DNA of 64,000 bases from a virus, in IMG/VR virus record IMGVR_UViG_3300029286_000037, positions 1-64,000 of that record, one strand, 5' to 3'. Shown piece after piece: positions 45,344-53,700 of this stretch. A program made the position numbers and the translations under genes. The first letter of the stretch is position 1, and each line of letters begins with the position of its first letter. The notes under the pieces were generated by a model. That model was not told where the DNA came from and did no database searches. It saw only the letters and a list, made by a program, of their open reading frames with translations.

Positions 45344-45757
45344 TTATAGGTTACCTAAGATAAGGGCGTATGTGGACGCATTAATCTTATTTGCATACTT
45401 ACCGTCATCCAGTGTAGCAATAGCTCTAGTTAGAGCATCTTCATTAGCCACCCCTGCGTCATACTCTTTCATAGCGGCATCAACAATCTTACGAGCATGT
45501 TTTGATATCGCCTGAAGATCCTCATCCCTTATGTCGTACTGAGTACGAGGCATAATAGCGGCCTCTGTACTGAGATCACCCCGGGGAACCATAGCCTCTA
45601 TTACAGTCTTACCATTCTCATTATGAAAAAGGTTACGTGCGCTGAAAAGAATCTCTGGGTGGTTCTTCAATAAGTTCTTAGCTTTTTCTTGAACAGATTC
45701 TTTTTCTTTATCGCCGGGCTTCACTTTAAGACTTTTTTTATCTTCAGTTTTTGACAT
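45344..45757 (-). CDS. Head-module protein, function unknown
   Basis: A 137-residue, largely helical protein with a charged N-terminal tail and a compact second half (LQAISKHARKIVDAAMKEYD, ALTRAIATL). It is the first gene after the promoter motif at 45804 and probably begins the protease unit. No family recognised. Confidence 0.58.
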   Translation of the reverse strand: MSKTEDKKSLKVKPGDKEKESVQEKAKNLLKNHPEILFSARNLFHNENGKTVIEAMVPRGDLSTEAAIMPRTQYDIRDEDLQAISKHARKIVDAAMKEYDAGVANEDALTRAIATLDDGKYANKINASTYALILGNL

Positions 45758-45803
45758 AAAAATCCTTAATAATTGTAATCACAAGAAGTTATTAGTATTC
45801 TAA

Positions 45804-45819
45804 TATTAATACATTATTA
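45804..45819 (-). promoter_or_regulatory. 16-bp promoter motif inside the head block
   Basis: Minus-strand TAATAATGTATTAATA, one mismatch from consensus, 46 bases before the 137-residue gene. It overlaps the stop codon of the preceding gene. Confidence 0.62.
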
Positions 45820-46125
45820 AAAATCGTTTTTACTAGACAAGAACTTGTCGACTACACTCTTGGTAGATATCTTACTAGCTTCCCCAGCAAAGCGGTCACT
45901 GCTGTAGTATTGCTCAGTAAGAGCCCTCTCCATATCATGCTTAAAAATCTCCAGATCATTACGTAATTCCATAGCTTTCGCACGGATTCTCGTAAGAGGC
46001 TCGATAAAATCCTTACCGTAGTTTTCAATCTTAATCTTCCTATTATCAATAAGCTCATTAACGCTTACAATCGCGCTATCAATGATTTCTACTTGTGCTA
46101 CAAGTTCTTTTGGTGGCTTCTGCAT
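45817..46125 (-). CDS. Small helical head-module protein
   Basis: A 102-residue, helical protein (MQKPPKELVAQVEIIDSAIV, IRAKAMELRNDLEIF). It lies between the 118-residue disordered gene and the promoter motif that overlaps its stop. A head-tail connector or scaffold helper is possible. No family recognised. Confidence 0.55.
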   Translation of the reverse strand: MQKPPKELVAQVEIIDSAIVSVNELIDNRKIKIENYGKDFIEPLTRIRAKAMELRNDLEIFKHDMERALTEQYYSSDRFAGEASKISTKSVVDKFLSSKNDF

Positions 46126-46142
46126 ATAAATTCTCCTTTTAT

Positions 46143-46499
46143 CTAACCTTTAAATTTTTTCTTATATGTACTCTTCATACCATCAGTTTCTTTATCCTTA
46201 CCCTCTGCCCTGTAGTTATGCATATAATCCTTCATGAGTCCGGTCTTTGTCTCTGAATTCCACTTTTTCTTATGATCGGGCAGTTCCCTTGGTCTTCTCT
46301 GCTCTGGCGCAGCCGTAGGACCAATCTTTGTACCTAAGGCAGGAGCAACCGGTTTTTTATTTTTTAAAGGTGCGGATTGCTCTCCCGTAGAAGTATCCTC
46401 TAACATCTTCCTATCACCTATCCCAGAATAAGAAGGGGTATTATCCCGTTCTATAAGGGAGGCTAGTTTCCGTATTTCATCATGAACTGAAGTTAACAT
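46143..46499 (-). CDS. Disordered head-module protein
   Basis: A 118-residue protein. The start TSVHDEIRKLASLIERDN is an amphipathic helix like those in other virion proteins here; the rest is Pro/Lys/Asn-rich and likely disordered with a basic end (KSTYKKKFKG). It lies directly downstream of the portal gene. Function unknown. Confidence 0.55.
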   Translation of the reverse strand: MLTSVHDEIRKLASLIERDNTPSYSGIGDRKMLEDTSTGEQSAPLKNKKPVAPALGTKIGPTAAPEQRRPRELPDHKKKWNSETKTGLMKDYMHNYRAEGKDKETDGMKSTYKKKFKG

Positions 46500-46502
46500 A
46501 CT

Positions 46503-48434
46503 TTATTTCCCACCGGACAAGTACTCAGCTATCTTATCCAATTTCTCAGGGTTTTTTAGAACTATGGACATCAATTTTGTTACAGCAGCCTGTCGTTTAC
46601 TATTTAAATTACTGGAAGAGAATCTGGCACCGCCAAGACCGCCCCCAAGACCACCGTCCATACCACCATCTTCTCCAGGAGGAGGTGGCGGTAGAGGATC
46701 AAGATTCATGTACTCAGCAAGCCTATCTGTTACTGAGAACTTCTCTACCAGAGACTGCCCTGCAGCGGTATAGACATTTGCCATAAGCTGATTGAATGCA
46801 AAGTCATTAACAGTGAATAAATCAGCTTCAATCTTTTTACGGGTAGATATTGGATCAATATTGAGCATCTCAAGGATCACATCAATTGATATTGATCCTT
46901 TATTATATAACTGCATAGCCTGATCAAAGAAGGTATCGTTATCCTTAATAGCAAGGCGAGTAAAGCTCAGCTTAGGGTATATAAGTTTTTCTCTACCGTA
47001 TTTATCCTTTTCTACAAAACCTTTTTTACGAGCTACAGGTTTAAACAAGTAATCTTCGACATACTCCTGTAGAAGTTCCCGGAATAATAGGTATTGAGTA
47101 TTCAGGATTTCAAGGGTCATCCGGTTACCGGCATATGTGCCTTCACCTGTTAAAATCTCACGGGTCACACCAAGCCCAGCAAAAAGAGAGTTCTCTATAT
47201 GATCATACTCACTTGAAAGCTCAAGAAGACGACCATTAGAACCCATTTCTTCCCAATGAACTTCATAGTTGGCGATAATGGAAAAATCTGGATCCACAAG
47301 AGCTAAATCAACCTGCTCCCGTAAATTCTCAACGTCTACATCAGATAACTCTTCTGCCCACACCACTCTTATAGGGGTCATGTGCCGGGAAGCTATCTGG
47401 GACTGTGCCTGACGAAGTTTGTCCTGAAGTAAAAGAGAGTTAATACACCGTTCAAGGATAGAAACACCAAGAGTCTCGTATTGACTCTTTCTACGAGCCA
47501 GGTGATGGACATAAGACCCACTGTACGGATCAGTATCCAGAGCAATGCTTCCATTATTCTCAAGATCTCTCGAAAGACTCGTGGGCAACCTGGGCTGTGC
47601 TTCTTTTTCATTTGGATTATTAGGAGAGTACGAAGGGTCCTGCGTACCTAAAATACTTTTTCTTGTTTCAGGATCCGGAATAAATTCTATTAGACTCTCA
47701 TCAGAAAAAGGAATCTTTTTAATTCTAACTTGGTCCGGAGGAAGTATAATTAACTTTCTCCACCCCTTATAATTTGGGTCTTTATCAATGATATTAAATT
47801 CAGTATAAAGCCTCTCAGCTTCCTTTTTCCCGAATTCTTTCAACTCTGCTACACGAGCTTCACCCGTTTTATCTCCCTCATTATAATCATATGGGCTATG
47901 GTCTTCTGCATAAGTAAAACAGTTTCCCAGAAGGTGGTACTCATGGCTTATCTCAAGTAATGTTTTGAATAGCTTAGTCTCGCTACACATCTCTAAGAAA
48001 AAGTCATATACGTAATCTACTTGCTCTTGATTTTTACCATGAGGCTTCTCGAGTCGGATCTTAGAAAGGGGGAGAGTCGAGTGAAGATCAAGAGCTTGAC
48101 CTACAAACTCATTTGCATTATAAAAATGACGGTACCATGCCCGGCGTTCACGTAGATTCTGTGGTTTTTCCAGAAAGTCAGTAGATAGTTGTGGCGAATA
48201 AAAGTTTCCTTGGCTACTCTCTGATTGCCCACCATTACCATAACCCCCTCCACCGGAGAAAGCTGAACGAGTATTAAACCCGAGACTACTCGTAGTAGCA
48301 TACTTTTTAAGTTTCCGGACTGCTATTTCTTTATCAGTCAACTTTGATGAAGCTTTGATATTGTCACCGTTTTTCACGACAGCAGCAGTCTTAGACCTTA
48401 CGACAGTCTTAGTACGAGTTTCGTCTTTGTTCAT
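46503..48434 (-). CDS. Portal protein
   Basis: A 643-residue protein with the portal layout: the WYRHFYNANEFVGQALDLHS segment leading to LPLSKIRLEKP, a central crown/wing region, and a conserved GLGVTREILTGEGTYAGNRM segment with LEILNTQYLLFRELLQEYVE and DYLFKPVARKKGF near residues 420-475. The C-terminal tail is Pro/Gly-rich, then helical. It forms the 12-subunit ring at the head vertex for DNA packaging. It lies between two small head genes and the downstream head operon, with the terminase farther upstream. Confidence 0.9.
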   Translation of the reverse strand: MNKDETRTKTVVRSKTAAVVKNGDNIKASSKLTDKEIAVRKLKKYATTSSLGFNTRSAFSGGGGYGNGGQSESSQGNFYSPQLSTDFLEKPQNLRERRAWYRHFYNANEFVGQALDLHSTLPLSKIRLEKPHGKNQEQVDYVYDFFLEMCSETKLFKTLLEISHEYHLLGNCFTYAEDHSPYDYNEGDKTGEARVAELKEFGKKEAERLYTEFNIIDKDPNYKGWRKLIILPPDQVRIKKIPFSDESLIEFIPDPETRKSILGTQDPSYSPNNPNEKEAQPRLPTSLSRDLENNGSIALDTDPYSGSYVHHLARRKSQYETLGVSILERCINSLLLQDKLRQAQSQIASRHMTPIRVVWAEELSDVDVENLREQVDLALVDPDFSIIANYEVHWEEMGSNGRLLELSSEYDHIENSLFAGLGVTREILTGEGTYAGNRMTLEILNTQYLLFRELLQEYVEDYLFKPVARKKGFVEKDKYGREKLIYPKLSFTRLAIKDNDTFFDQAMQLYNKGSISIDVILEMLNIDPISTRKKIEADLFTVNDFAFNQLMANVYTAAGQSLVEKFSVTDRLAEYMNLDPLPPPPPGEDGGMDGGLGGGLGGARFSSSNLNSKRQAAVTKLMSIVLKNPEKLDKIAEYLSGGK

Positions 48435-48437
48435 ATA

Positions 48438-48755
48438 TTAATCCTTCAATATTTTATCTAATTCTCTTACTAGCGCATCTTCTTCATTAATATCAAACCC
48501 AGATAAATCTGAGACTTTTGAAATAAAACCCGTAGCTGATTTAACCATAGTAAGGTTTTTCTTACAGATATAAGACAGTCTCTGAAAGTCTTCTAATCCT
48601 GCAATGTTATTATTATTGTGCCTGTATTCCGTTTGAAATCTATTTTGCACATCTTTCTCTAATTCAGTATAGAGAGCTAAATACCCTTGTAAGTCTTTTA
48701 ACATTTTCTTTCGCATAGCATTTACATCTGATATATTTTTATTTAGATCTGACAC
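48438..48755 (-). CDS. Small helical protein between portal and RHH genes
   Basis: A 105-residue protein with heptad-like helices (MRKKMLKDLQGYLALYTELE, ICKKNLTMVKSATGFISKVS). It ends four bases before the portal start. Possibly a portal partner or small terminase-like factor, but nothing specific is visible. Confidence 0.55.
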   Translation of the reverse strand: MSDLNKNISDVNAMRKKMLKDLQGYLALYTELEKDVQNRFQTEYRHNNNNIAGLEDFQRLSYICKKNLTMVKSATGFISKVSDLSGFDINEEDALVRELDKILKD

Positions 48756-48760
48756 AACAA

Positions 48761-48964
48761 TTACTCCTGTTTTCCAGATTCCGGAGGCACTTGTCCTTCA
48801 GAAAAATCCCTGAGGACCTTCATAATACTTTTACTTGGTACTTTTTTACGCATATCACTGATAGTCCCTGGAGGGTTCATATTTGGGGTGTCATCAGGAG
48901 AGACCCTATGTTCATAATACCCGACCCCCTGTTGCTCTTCTTCATTACCAAGTTCTCCAGGCAT
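48761..48964 (-). CDS. Small disordered protein
   Basis: A 67-residue protein, Glu/Pro/Gly/Gln-rich (GNEEEQQGVGYYEHRVSPDD), with no hydrophobic core. It begins 38 bases after a promoter motif and is the first gene of the portal transcript. Unknown. Confidence 0.5.
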   Translation of the reverse strand: MPGELGNEEEQQGVGYYEHRVSPDDTPNMNPPGTISDMRKKVPSKSIMKVLRDFSEGQVPPESGKQE

Positions 48965-49002
48965 AATATTCCCTTTATTTGTAGAGTATAGTTAACTACC
49001 CA

Positions 49003-49018
49003 TAATAACAGATTATTA
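49003..49018 (-). promoter_or_regulatory. 16-bp promoter motif before the portal unit
   Basis: Minus-strand TAATAATCTGTTATTA, two mismatches from consensus, 38 bases before the 67-residue gene, overlapping the stop codon of the RHH gene. Confidence 0.55.
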
Positions 49019-49201
49019 GTCTAAGGCTACTTTAACTTCATTATCCTGAACTATCTCAACCTTTGTAATCTTCTTCCCGGATTCAAGATACCTATCCATT
49101 ATCCTACGAATAAGTTCAGACTTTGGAATCCCTAAAGATTCAGCTTCACTCTTAAGTGCATTTTTTTGTCGTTCAGTGACACTAATTAATATCTTCTCCA
49201 T
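49016..49201 (-). CDS. Ribbon-helix-helix regulator
   Basis: A 61-residue RHH protein: strand MEKILISVTERQ, helix NALKSEAESLG, then IPKSELIRRIMDRYLESG, followed by a short beta tail. It should bind DNA as a dimer. Its leader contains the palindrome ATATCT-GTT-AGATAT (49234-49248) between the promoter motif and the start, a likely autoregulatory operator. It adjoins a plus-strand cassette, as does the other RHH gene at 26954. Confidence 0.78.
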   Translation of the reverse strand: MEKILISVTERQKNALKSEAESLGIPKSELIRRIMDRYLESGKKITKVEIVQDNEVKVALD

Positions 49202-49233
49202 AAACTTCCTTTTTCATATGTTATGTCTATGAT

Positions 49234-49248
49234 ATATCTGTTAGATAT
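49234..49248. promoter_or_regulatory. Palindromic operator candidate in RHH leader
   Basis: A perfect 6-3-6 palindrome, ATATCT GTT AGATAT, 33-47 bases before the RHH ATG and eight bases downstream of the promoter motif. RHH dimers usually bind such pairs. Confidence 0.5.
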
Positions 49249-49256
49249 GACAGTCG

Positions 49257-49272
49257 TATTAATAGATTATTA
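49257..49272 (-). promoter_or_regulatory. 16-bp promoter motif before the RHH gene (exact consensus)
   Basis: Minus-strand TAATAATCTATTAATA, the reference copy, 55 bases before the RHH ATG. Confidence 0.7.
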
Positions 49273-49326
49273 TATATTTATTTAGGACCACGTTCTTGTA
49301 CGAGGTAAATGTGAAGCAATGCCTTG

Positions 49327-49355
49327 TTGAAAACCGCTTAAAATTAGTGTATACT
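49327..49355 (+). promoter_or_regulatory. Sigma-70-type promoter on the plus strand
   Basis: TTGAAA (49327-49332), a spacer of exactly 17 bases, and TATACT (49350-49355), close to the bacterial housekeeping consensus. Predicted start near 49362. No reading frame follows it directly, only the hairpin element at 49417-49446. Confidence 0.65.
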
Positions 49356-49361
49356 TACTCC

Positions 49362-49446
49362 AGAACGGTCCTTATCGCTTGTTCTTTGACACACCAAACA
49401 GCGCAACTAAAATCTACTGCCCCACGCAAGCGGGGATGATTTTTTC
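49362..49446 (+). ncRNA. Candidate small RNA with solitary type I-E CRISPR-repeat-like element
   Basis: An about 85-base transcript is predicted from the sigma-70 promoter. It begins with a short stem (AGAAC 49362-49366 / GTTCT 49381-49385) and ends in CTGCCCCACGCAAGCGGGGA (49417-49436) followed by TGA and a T-run. The CCCCACGC..GCGGGGATGA core resembles type I-E CRISPR repeats. The stem is four GC pairs plus one, with an A-C mismatch. With only one copy and no spacers it is not an array. It could be an RNA anti-CRISPR of the solitary-repeat type, or just a small RNA with an intrinsic terminator. Confidence 0.4.
49420..49446 (+). terminator. Hairpin plus T-run ending the small RNA
   Basis: CCCC/GGGG stem around an eight-base ACGCAAGC, then ATGATTTTTTC. 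It works as an intrinsic terminator in addition to its repeat-like look. Confidence 0.55.
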
Positions 49447-49476
49447 AAAATTTTATCTTTTTTAACTTTCTTCAGA

Positions 49477-49515
49477 TTGTTTGTTGTAAAACTCGTTCTA
49501 TAAAAGTATATTAAT
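49477..49515 (+). promoter_or_regulatory. Plus-strand promoter before the LamG gene
   Basis: TTGTTT (49477-49482), 16-base spacer, TATAAA (49499-49504), overlapping the AAAAGTATATTAAT box (49502-49515) also found before the exported protein at 39200. Confidence 0.5.
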
Positions 49516-49553
49516 TATGTAGAGCAATTAATAACCTTAAAATGGAGAATTTT

Positions 49554-50687
49554 ATGAGCAAGCTGACCCGAACACTGACCATCGCGTTGACCACCGTAGC
49601 CCCCTTGTTTGCACAGATCCCGACTAATGGATTAGTAGCCTGGTTTCCATTCAACGGAAATTCTAGTGATGAAAGTGTAAGTGGGATTAAGATCGACTCT
49701 GCTGCTGCCGGAAGTCCAACTCTTGCTGCCGACCGTAATGGTGTTGCTAAAGCTGCATATGCATTTAATGGAAGTCGACAAGCTTTCAAGGCCCTTGAGA
49801 CAAATAAGCTTCCTTCAGGTAACTCTAATTTCACGATTAATGCTTGGGCTCTTAAAACAATGTCGGGGACACCTCGTACAATAGCAAGCTGGGGCACAGA
49901 CACAGTAGGACAAAGTAAAGAAATAGTATTTTACCATAATACAAGGTCTTCAGATTTATACCTTGGGATCACTAATGGTGTCGACACGATTGAATCTAAA
50001 ATAGATCCTAAAGTATACTCAGCTTGGATGCAGTTATCTGTAACCTTTAGTTCTGGGAGTGTGAAATTATTTCTAAATGGAAATCTACTTACCTCAAAGA
50101 CAATGACATTTAATGTTCAAGCAGGCAGTGTCTTTGGTATCGGCACAGATTGGTATTCAGCAAATGGTGGAACTAACTTTTTTGGTGGATCTTTAGATGA
50201 TATCTCAATTTATAACAGAACACTTACAGACCAAGAAATAACGTACATGTATACTTGTAAATCGACAAAAAACGCAGCACCAGCGATTACATCAGTAGCT
50301 CCTACCAGTGTAAAGGCTCTTTCATCTTACAGCTACATAGTGATCGCTTCTGATGTTGATAATCAGGCTGTAACAGTATCCTTTTCAAAAAACCCTAGTG
50401 GCATGGTTATTACAGGTAATAAGATTACTTGGACACCAACTAATGCTCAAGCAGGTAAAAATCAGGTGACGATCGTTGCAAAAGACGCTATGGGAGATTC
50501 AACAATTCAGACTATTGAGATCACCGTTGAACCTGTTACCTCAGTGATTTCAAAGAATGTGACAAGTAAGATCTCCTTAAACACAGTAGCTGCAGTGTCC
50601 TACAGTCTTAATGGTAGAGCATGTCAGAAAAATAATACCAGAGGATTAATCTTAAGTAATGGAGTTAAAAGATTTTCAGTAAAATAA
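49554..50687 (+). CDS. Secreted LamG/Ig-like protein with sorting-domain-like C-terminus
   Basis: The ATG at 49554 has GGAG six bases upstream, so I prefer it to the ATG at 49542; it gives a signal peptide (MSKLTRTLTIALTTVAPLFA). Next comes a LamG-type jelly roll (about 25-225: GLVAWFPFNGNSSDES, MQLSVTFSSGSVKLFLNG, DDISIYNRTLTDQEI), then an Ig-like domain (ITSVAPTSVKALSSYSYIVI ... NPSGMVITGNKITWTPT). The C-terminal SYSLNGRACQKNNTRGLILS resembles a type IX sorting domain, which would place it on the surface of an FCB-group host. It is on the plus strand, 377 residues, closed by a bidirectional terminator. Likely host-derived moron; surface role inferred. Confidence 0.78.
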   Translation: MSKLTRTLTIALTTVAPLFAQIPTNGLVAWFPFNGNSSDESVSGIKIDSAAAGSPTLAADRNGVAKAAYAFNGSRQAFKALETNKLPSGNSNFTINAWALKTMSGTPRTIASWGTDTVGQSKEIVFYHNTRSSDLYLGITNGVDTIESKIDPKVYSAWMQLSVTFSSGSVKLFLNGNLLTSKTMTFNVQAGSVFGIGTDWYSANGGTNFFGGSLDDISIYNRTLTDQEITYMYTCKSTKNAAPAITSVAPTSVKALSSYSYIVIASDVDNQAVTVSFSKNPSGMVITGNKITWTPTNAQAGKNQVTIVAKDAMGDSTIQTIEITVEPVTSVISKNVTSKISLNTVAAVSYSLNGRACQKNNTRGLILSNGVKRFSVK

Positions 50688-50717
50688 AGAAAAGGGGGTT
50701 TTTACCCCCTTTTCTTT
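50686..50717. terminator. Bidirectional terminator between LamG and fibre genes
   Basis: A 13-base stem AAAGAAAAGGGGG and complement, six-base loop, with T-rich tails on both strands. It serves both converging genes and overlaps the LamG stop. Confidence 0.9.
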
Positions 50718-53700
50718 TATGATTGATAATAACCTATATACGTTTTACCTATCAAATTTGCCATCTTACCTGTTCCCTCTGGTAAGATACACAGATCAAG
50801 ACTCCACTCACCACTATAAATCTGTTCTAAGTTCGTTCCCACATGTACCCGATTCTGCTTTACCAGTCTCGGGTATAGCACAACTTTCCAACTAACAAAT
50901 TCAGCCCCATTCTGTTTATTCTGCCAATCAAACGGAATTGAATTAAAGTCTTGTATAACATTCTCATATGGGGTGAACAGGGCGGTAGATTTATACCCAT
51001 TATCATCTGAAATTTCTGTAGTATATTGCCACCACATACTCTTAGGGATATACAACCCTACAGCTTTATCAATACTATAAATTGATGGTGCGGATGCATT
51101 AGTATCTATAAAATCAGCACGAACATTAACAATGAAGTTATCAACACCATATCGATTCCCCTCAGGGTACCAATCAATATTAACCCCACCATCACGGTTC
51201 CTGAAATATGGACTTGTAAAATAATATTTGTTAATGACACTCGCTGCCGGAATACCATCAATAGGATCATAATTATACCCCGACCATTCAATATGAAGGG
51301 ACCCTAATGATGCCACCCTAATACGCTCACACCGCAACTTTTTGTATTTAGCAATAGATATATCTTCTACTACAATTTCATTCGGTGAACTACCTGTAGA
51401 CGCGGTGAGGTCATTAAATTGATCCTCGAGATATGTGACATTGTCAAAAGCCCACCTGCCCTGAATAACGTCAGATGGGGCAGCATAGTAAGCCTTTATG
51501 GTCTCATCATAATAGACCTGCGGAGCAGTAACTCCAGGATAATCCAACCCACTACTATTATCAATATAAATTCGTTTTGTGCTTGTAAACTTTTTCTCTC
51601 GGAGGATGATCTGATTGTTCTGGTAATCCTCACCATTAGTAGCATCAGCTACACGCCCAATAACCGTGATATTAGATGGGTCTGCAATATCCTGATTACC
51701 TTCAGGAGCCTCAGCCCCTACAAAACGCAGAGCCTTAACCTCAAGAACATCATTGATAAGTACTCGACCCTGCACCTGCAACTGGTAATCGGTATTAACC
51801 TCTGTGATCGGACCAACACCCAGATACTGTGACTGAAAATACTTACTAGTAGAGATATTCCCATTTAGTTCAAGGGAAACATCCGAATAGTTTCCTTTTC
51901 CATCCGAGAAATCAATAACAAACTTTTTAAATTTCTCCGTGTCTGCTACATTACGATTATCCACTAAGTGCAATCCGAAAGGAGTATCAGCACTTCCAGG
52001 TGTCCCACCGATAAAAGCCGATACCTTTGTGTCCTTAAGGTTGGTGAATCTCAAAGCACCCATAAGATAGTTATCTACATCAGTACCTCTTACGGTAAGC
52101 TCATTAGCCATCCCCTTACCTTTGACATAAAGATTAAGGTCACTATCAGCCGCTTTCAAAGTTTCATAGACGACATTTGCACCAGGACCGAATGAAGCAC
52201 CTTCCTTAAAGTACCCTTTTCTATCACAGGTGATATTGTTCTTTACATACAAGTTCTGGACATTTGCAAAGTTGAATATCTGCTCATTGGCATAGATAGT
52301 TCCATAGACATACACATCATCTCTGAACATTGTGGTCGGAGAAAATGTCACTCTGTTCAACAACCCGTTACCATTAAAGTAAACATCACCGTTGAATAGC
52401 CACCCATCAACAGCTTCCCCAAGATCAAGCTTTGCAAACTTTATATCAAGAAAATCCCCACCGAAGCTTCCAGAACCATAATAATGGTACCGGGTAAAAC
52501 CGATTTCTACCGCTGTAATGCCTCTTGTGACTTTGAAAGATTCTATAGCCTCAAGTTTTATAGGGTCATCACCTTTTACCAGATCCTTAAAAATAATACG
52601 ACCGTGCTGATCACCAGACATACCTGTATAACCAAAAGGATCTTCGACAATCTGTACACCATACCCCATACCAGTCACACCAACTTCAGTACCTTCTGTC
52701 GTATGCTCTGTGTACTGGTATACTCTTGTGTAAGGCATCCCTGTGAGCCCCTGATTCGGATCGGCAGGAAACCCGACATTACTAAGGATATGCGCCCTAA
52801 TCTCCTCTATACCTTCCCACCCGCCAGCAGCCAGCGTCACATCACCGGTTATGATAGTACTATCCTCTAATCGAACACGGTACTCAACTTTATCCCCGGT
52901 AAGAATCGAATCATTAAGTGGGGAGGGTAGCCCTAATAAGGAACAACTCGATAAGAAGGCTACGTTTATCCCCATACCATATAAACTTTGAACATCTCGA
53001 TCGTAGTTTTCTCCGATATCCCCGATAGTAAATACTCGAGTACCTTCAGCGTCAAAAGCTTCATAAGCCACCTGCCCGCCGGTATACCCATAAGCACTTA
53101 CCCCGGTCTCCCCATAAACTGCGACACCTCTTTTAAAAACAACTATCGCTGCAGCACCGGTTACGCCACCTAATTCTTGTGGTATACCTGTGAAGCCTAT
53201 AAGGGCGGGAGTCTCTCGTGAAACAATCTCAGGGAGTTTCCAAGTTCTACCGAACATTTCCCGCTCGACATAGACATCTTTTTTAACCAGGAGGTGATCA
53301 TTTACTTGGACAGACCCGTTAGCTTCAAGGAGGATATTGATGCCAGTCTCCCCATGCAATCCGTCATTATATCGATCTGTGTTCCATATTGGATCTGGTT
53401 GGGCACGCCCGGGAGTGACGGTATTGAGCCCCACTCTACCTTTATGGTCGACAGCAATGTAGTTTTCCACATTTCCATTTTGGATGCCTTTAATGAGCAC
53501 TGTACTGGACCCAGTTACACCATCAAAGTTAGTGACCGCCAGTATAGACTTACCTGTCTCACCTCTATGTATGACGCTTAGTGTGTCTGAGTACCCGCGT
53601 ACCCCTGTTACACCAGTTTCACCGTATCCTATCATGACTTGTCGTGCAGATACCTGCTTAGCTATCATCTCGCCGGTACTGAGCCCCACGGGGCCTGTCT

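Larger units (their letters stand above)
49202..49553. other. 352-bp intergenic control region
   Basis: It holds, from left to right, the RHH leader with its palindromic operator, the phage promoter motif for RHH (49257-49272), a plus-strand sigma-70 promoter (49327-49355), a possible small RNA of about 85 nt ending in a CRISPR-repeat-like hairpin, and a second plus-strand promoter with the shared AAAAGTATATTAAT box before the LamG gene. No protein reading frame of note was seen. Confidence 0.6.

Noticed and set aside
49417-49446. CRISPR array
   Set aside because: Only one repeat-like element is present; no second copy, no spacer and no cas gene in the window. Reported instead as a possible solitary repeat in a small RNA.
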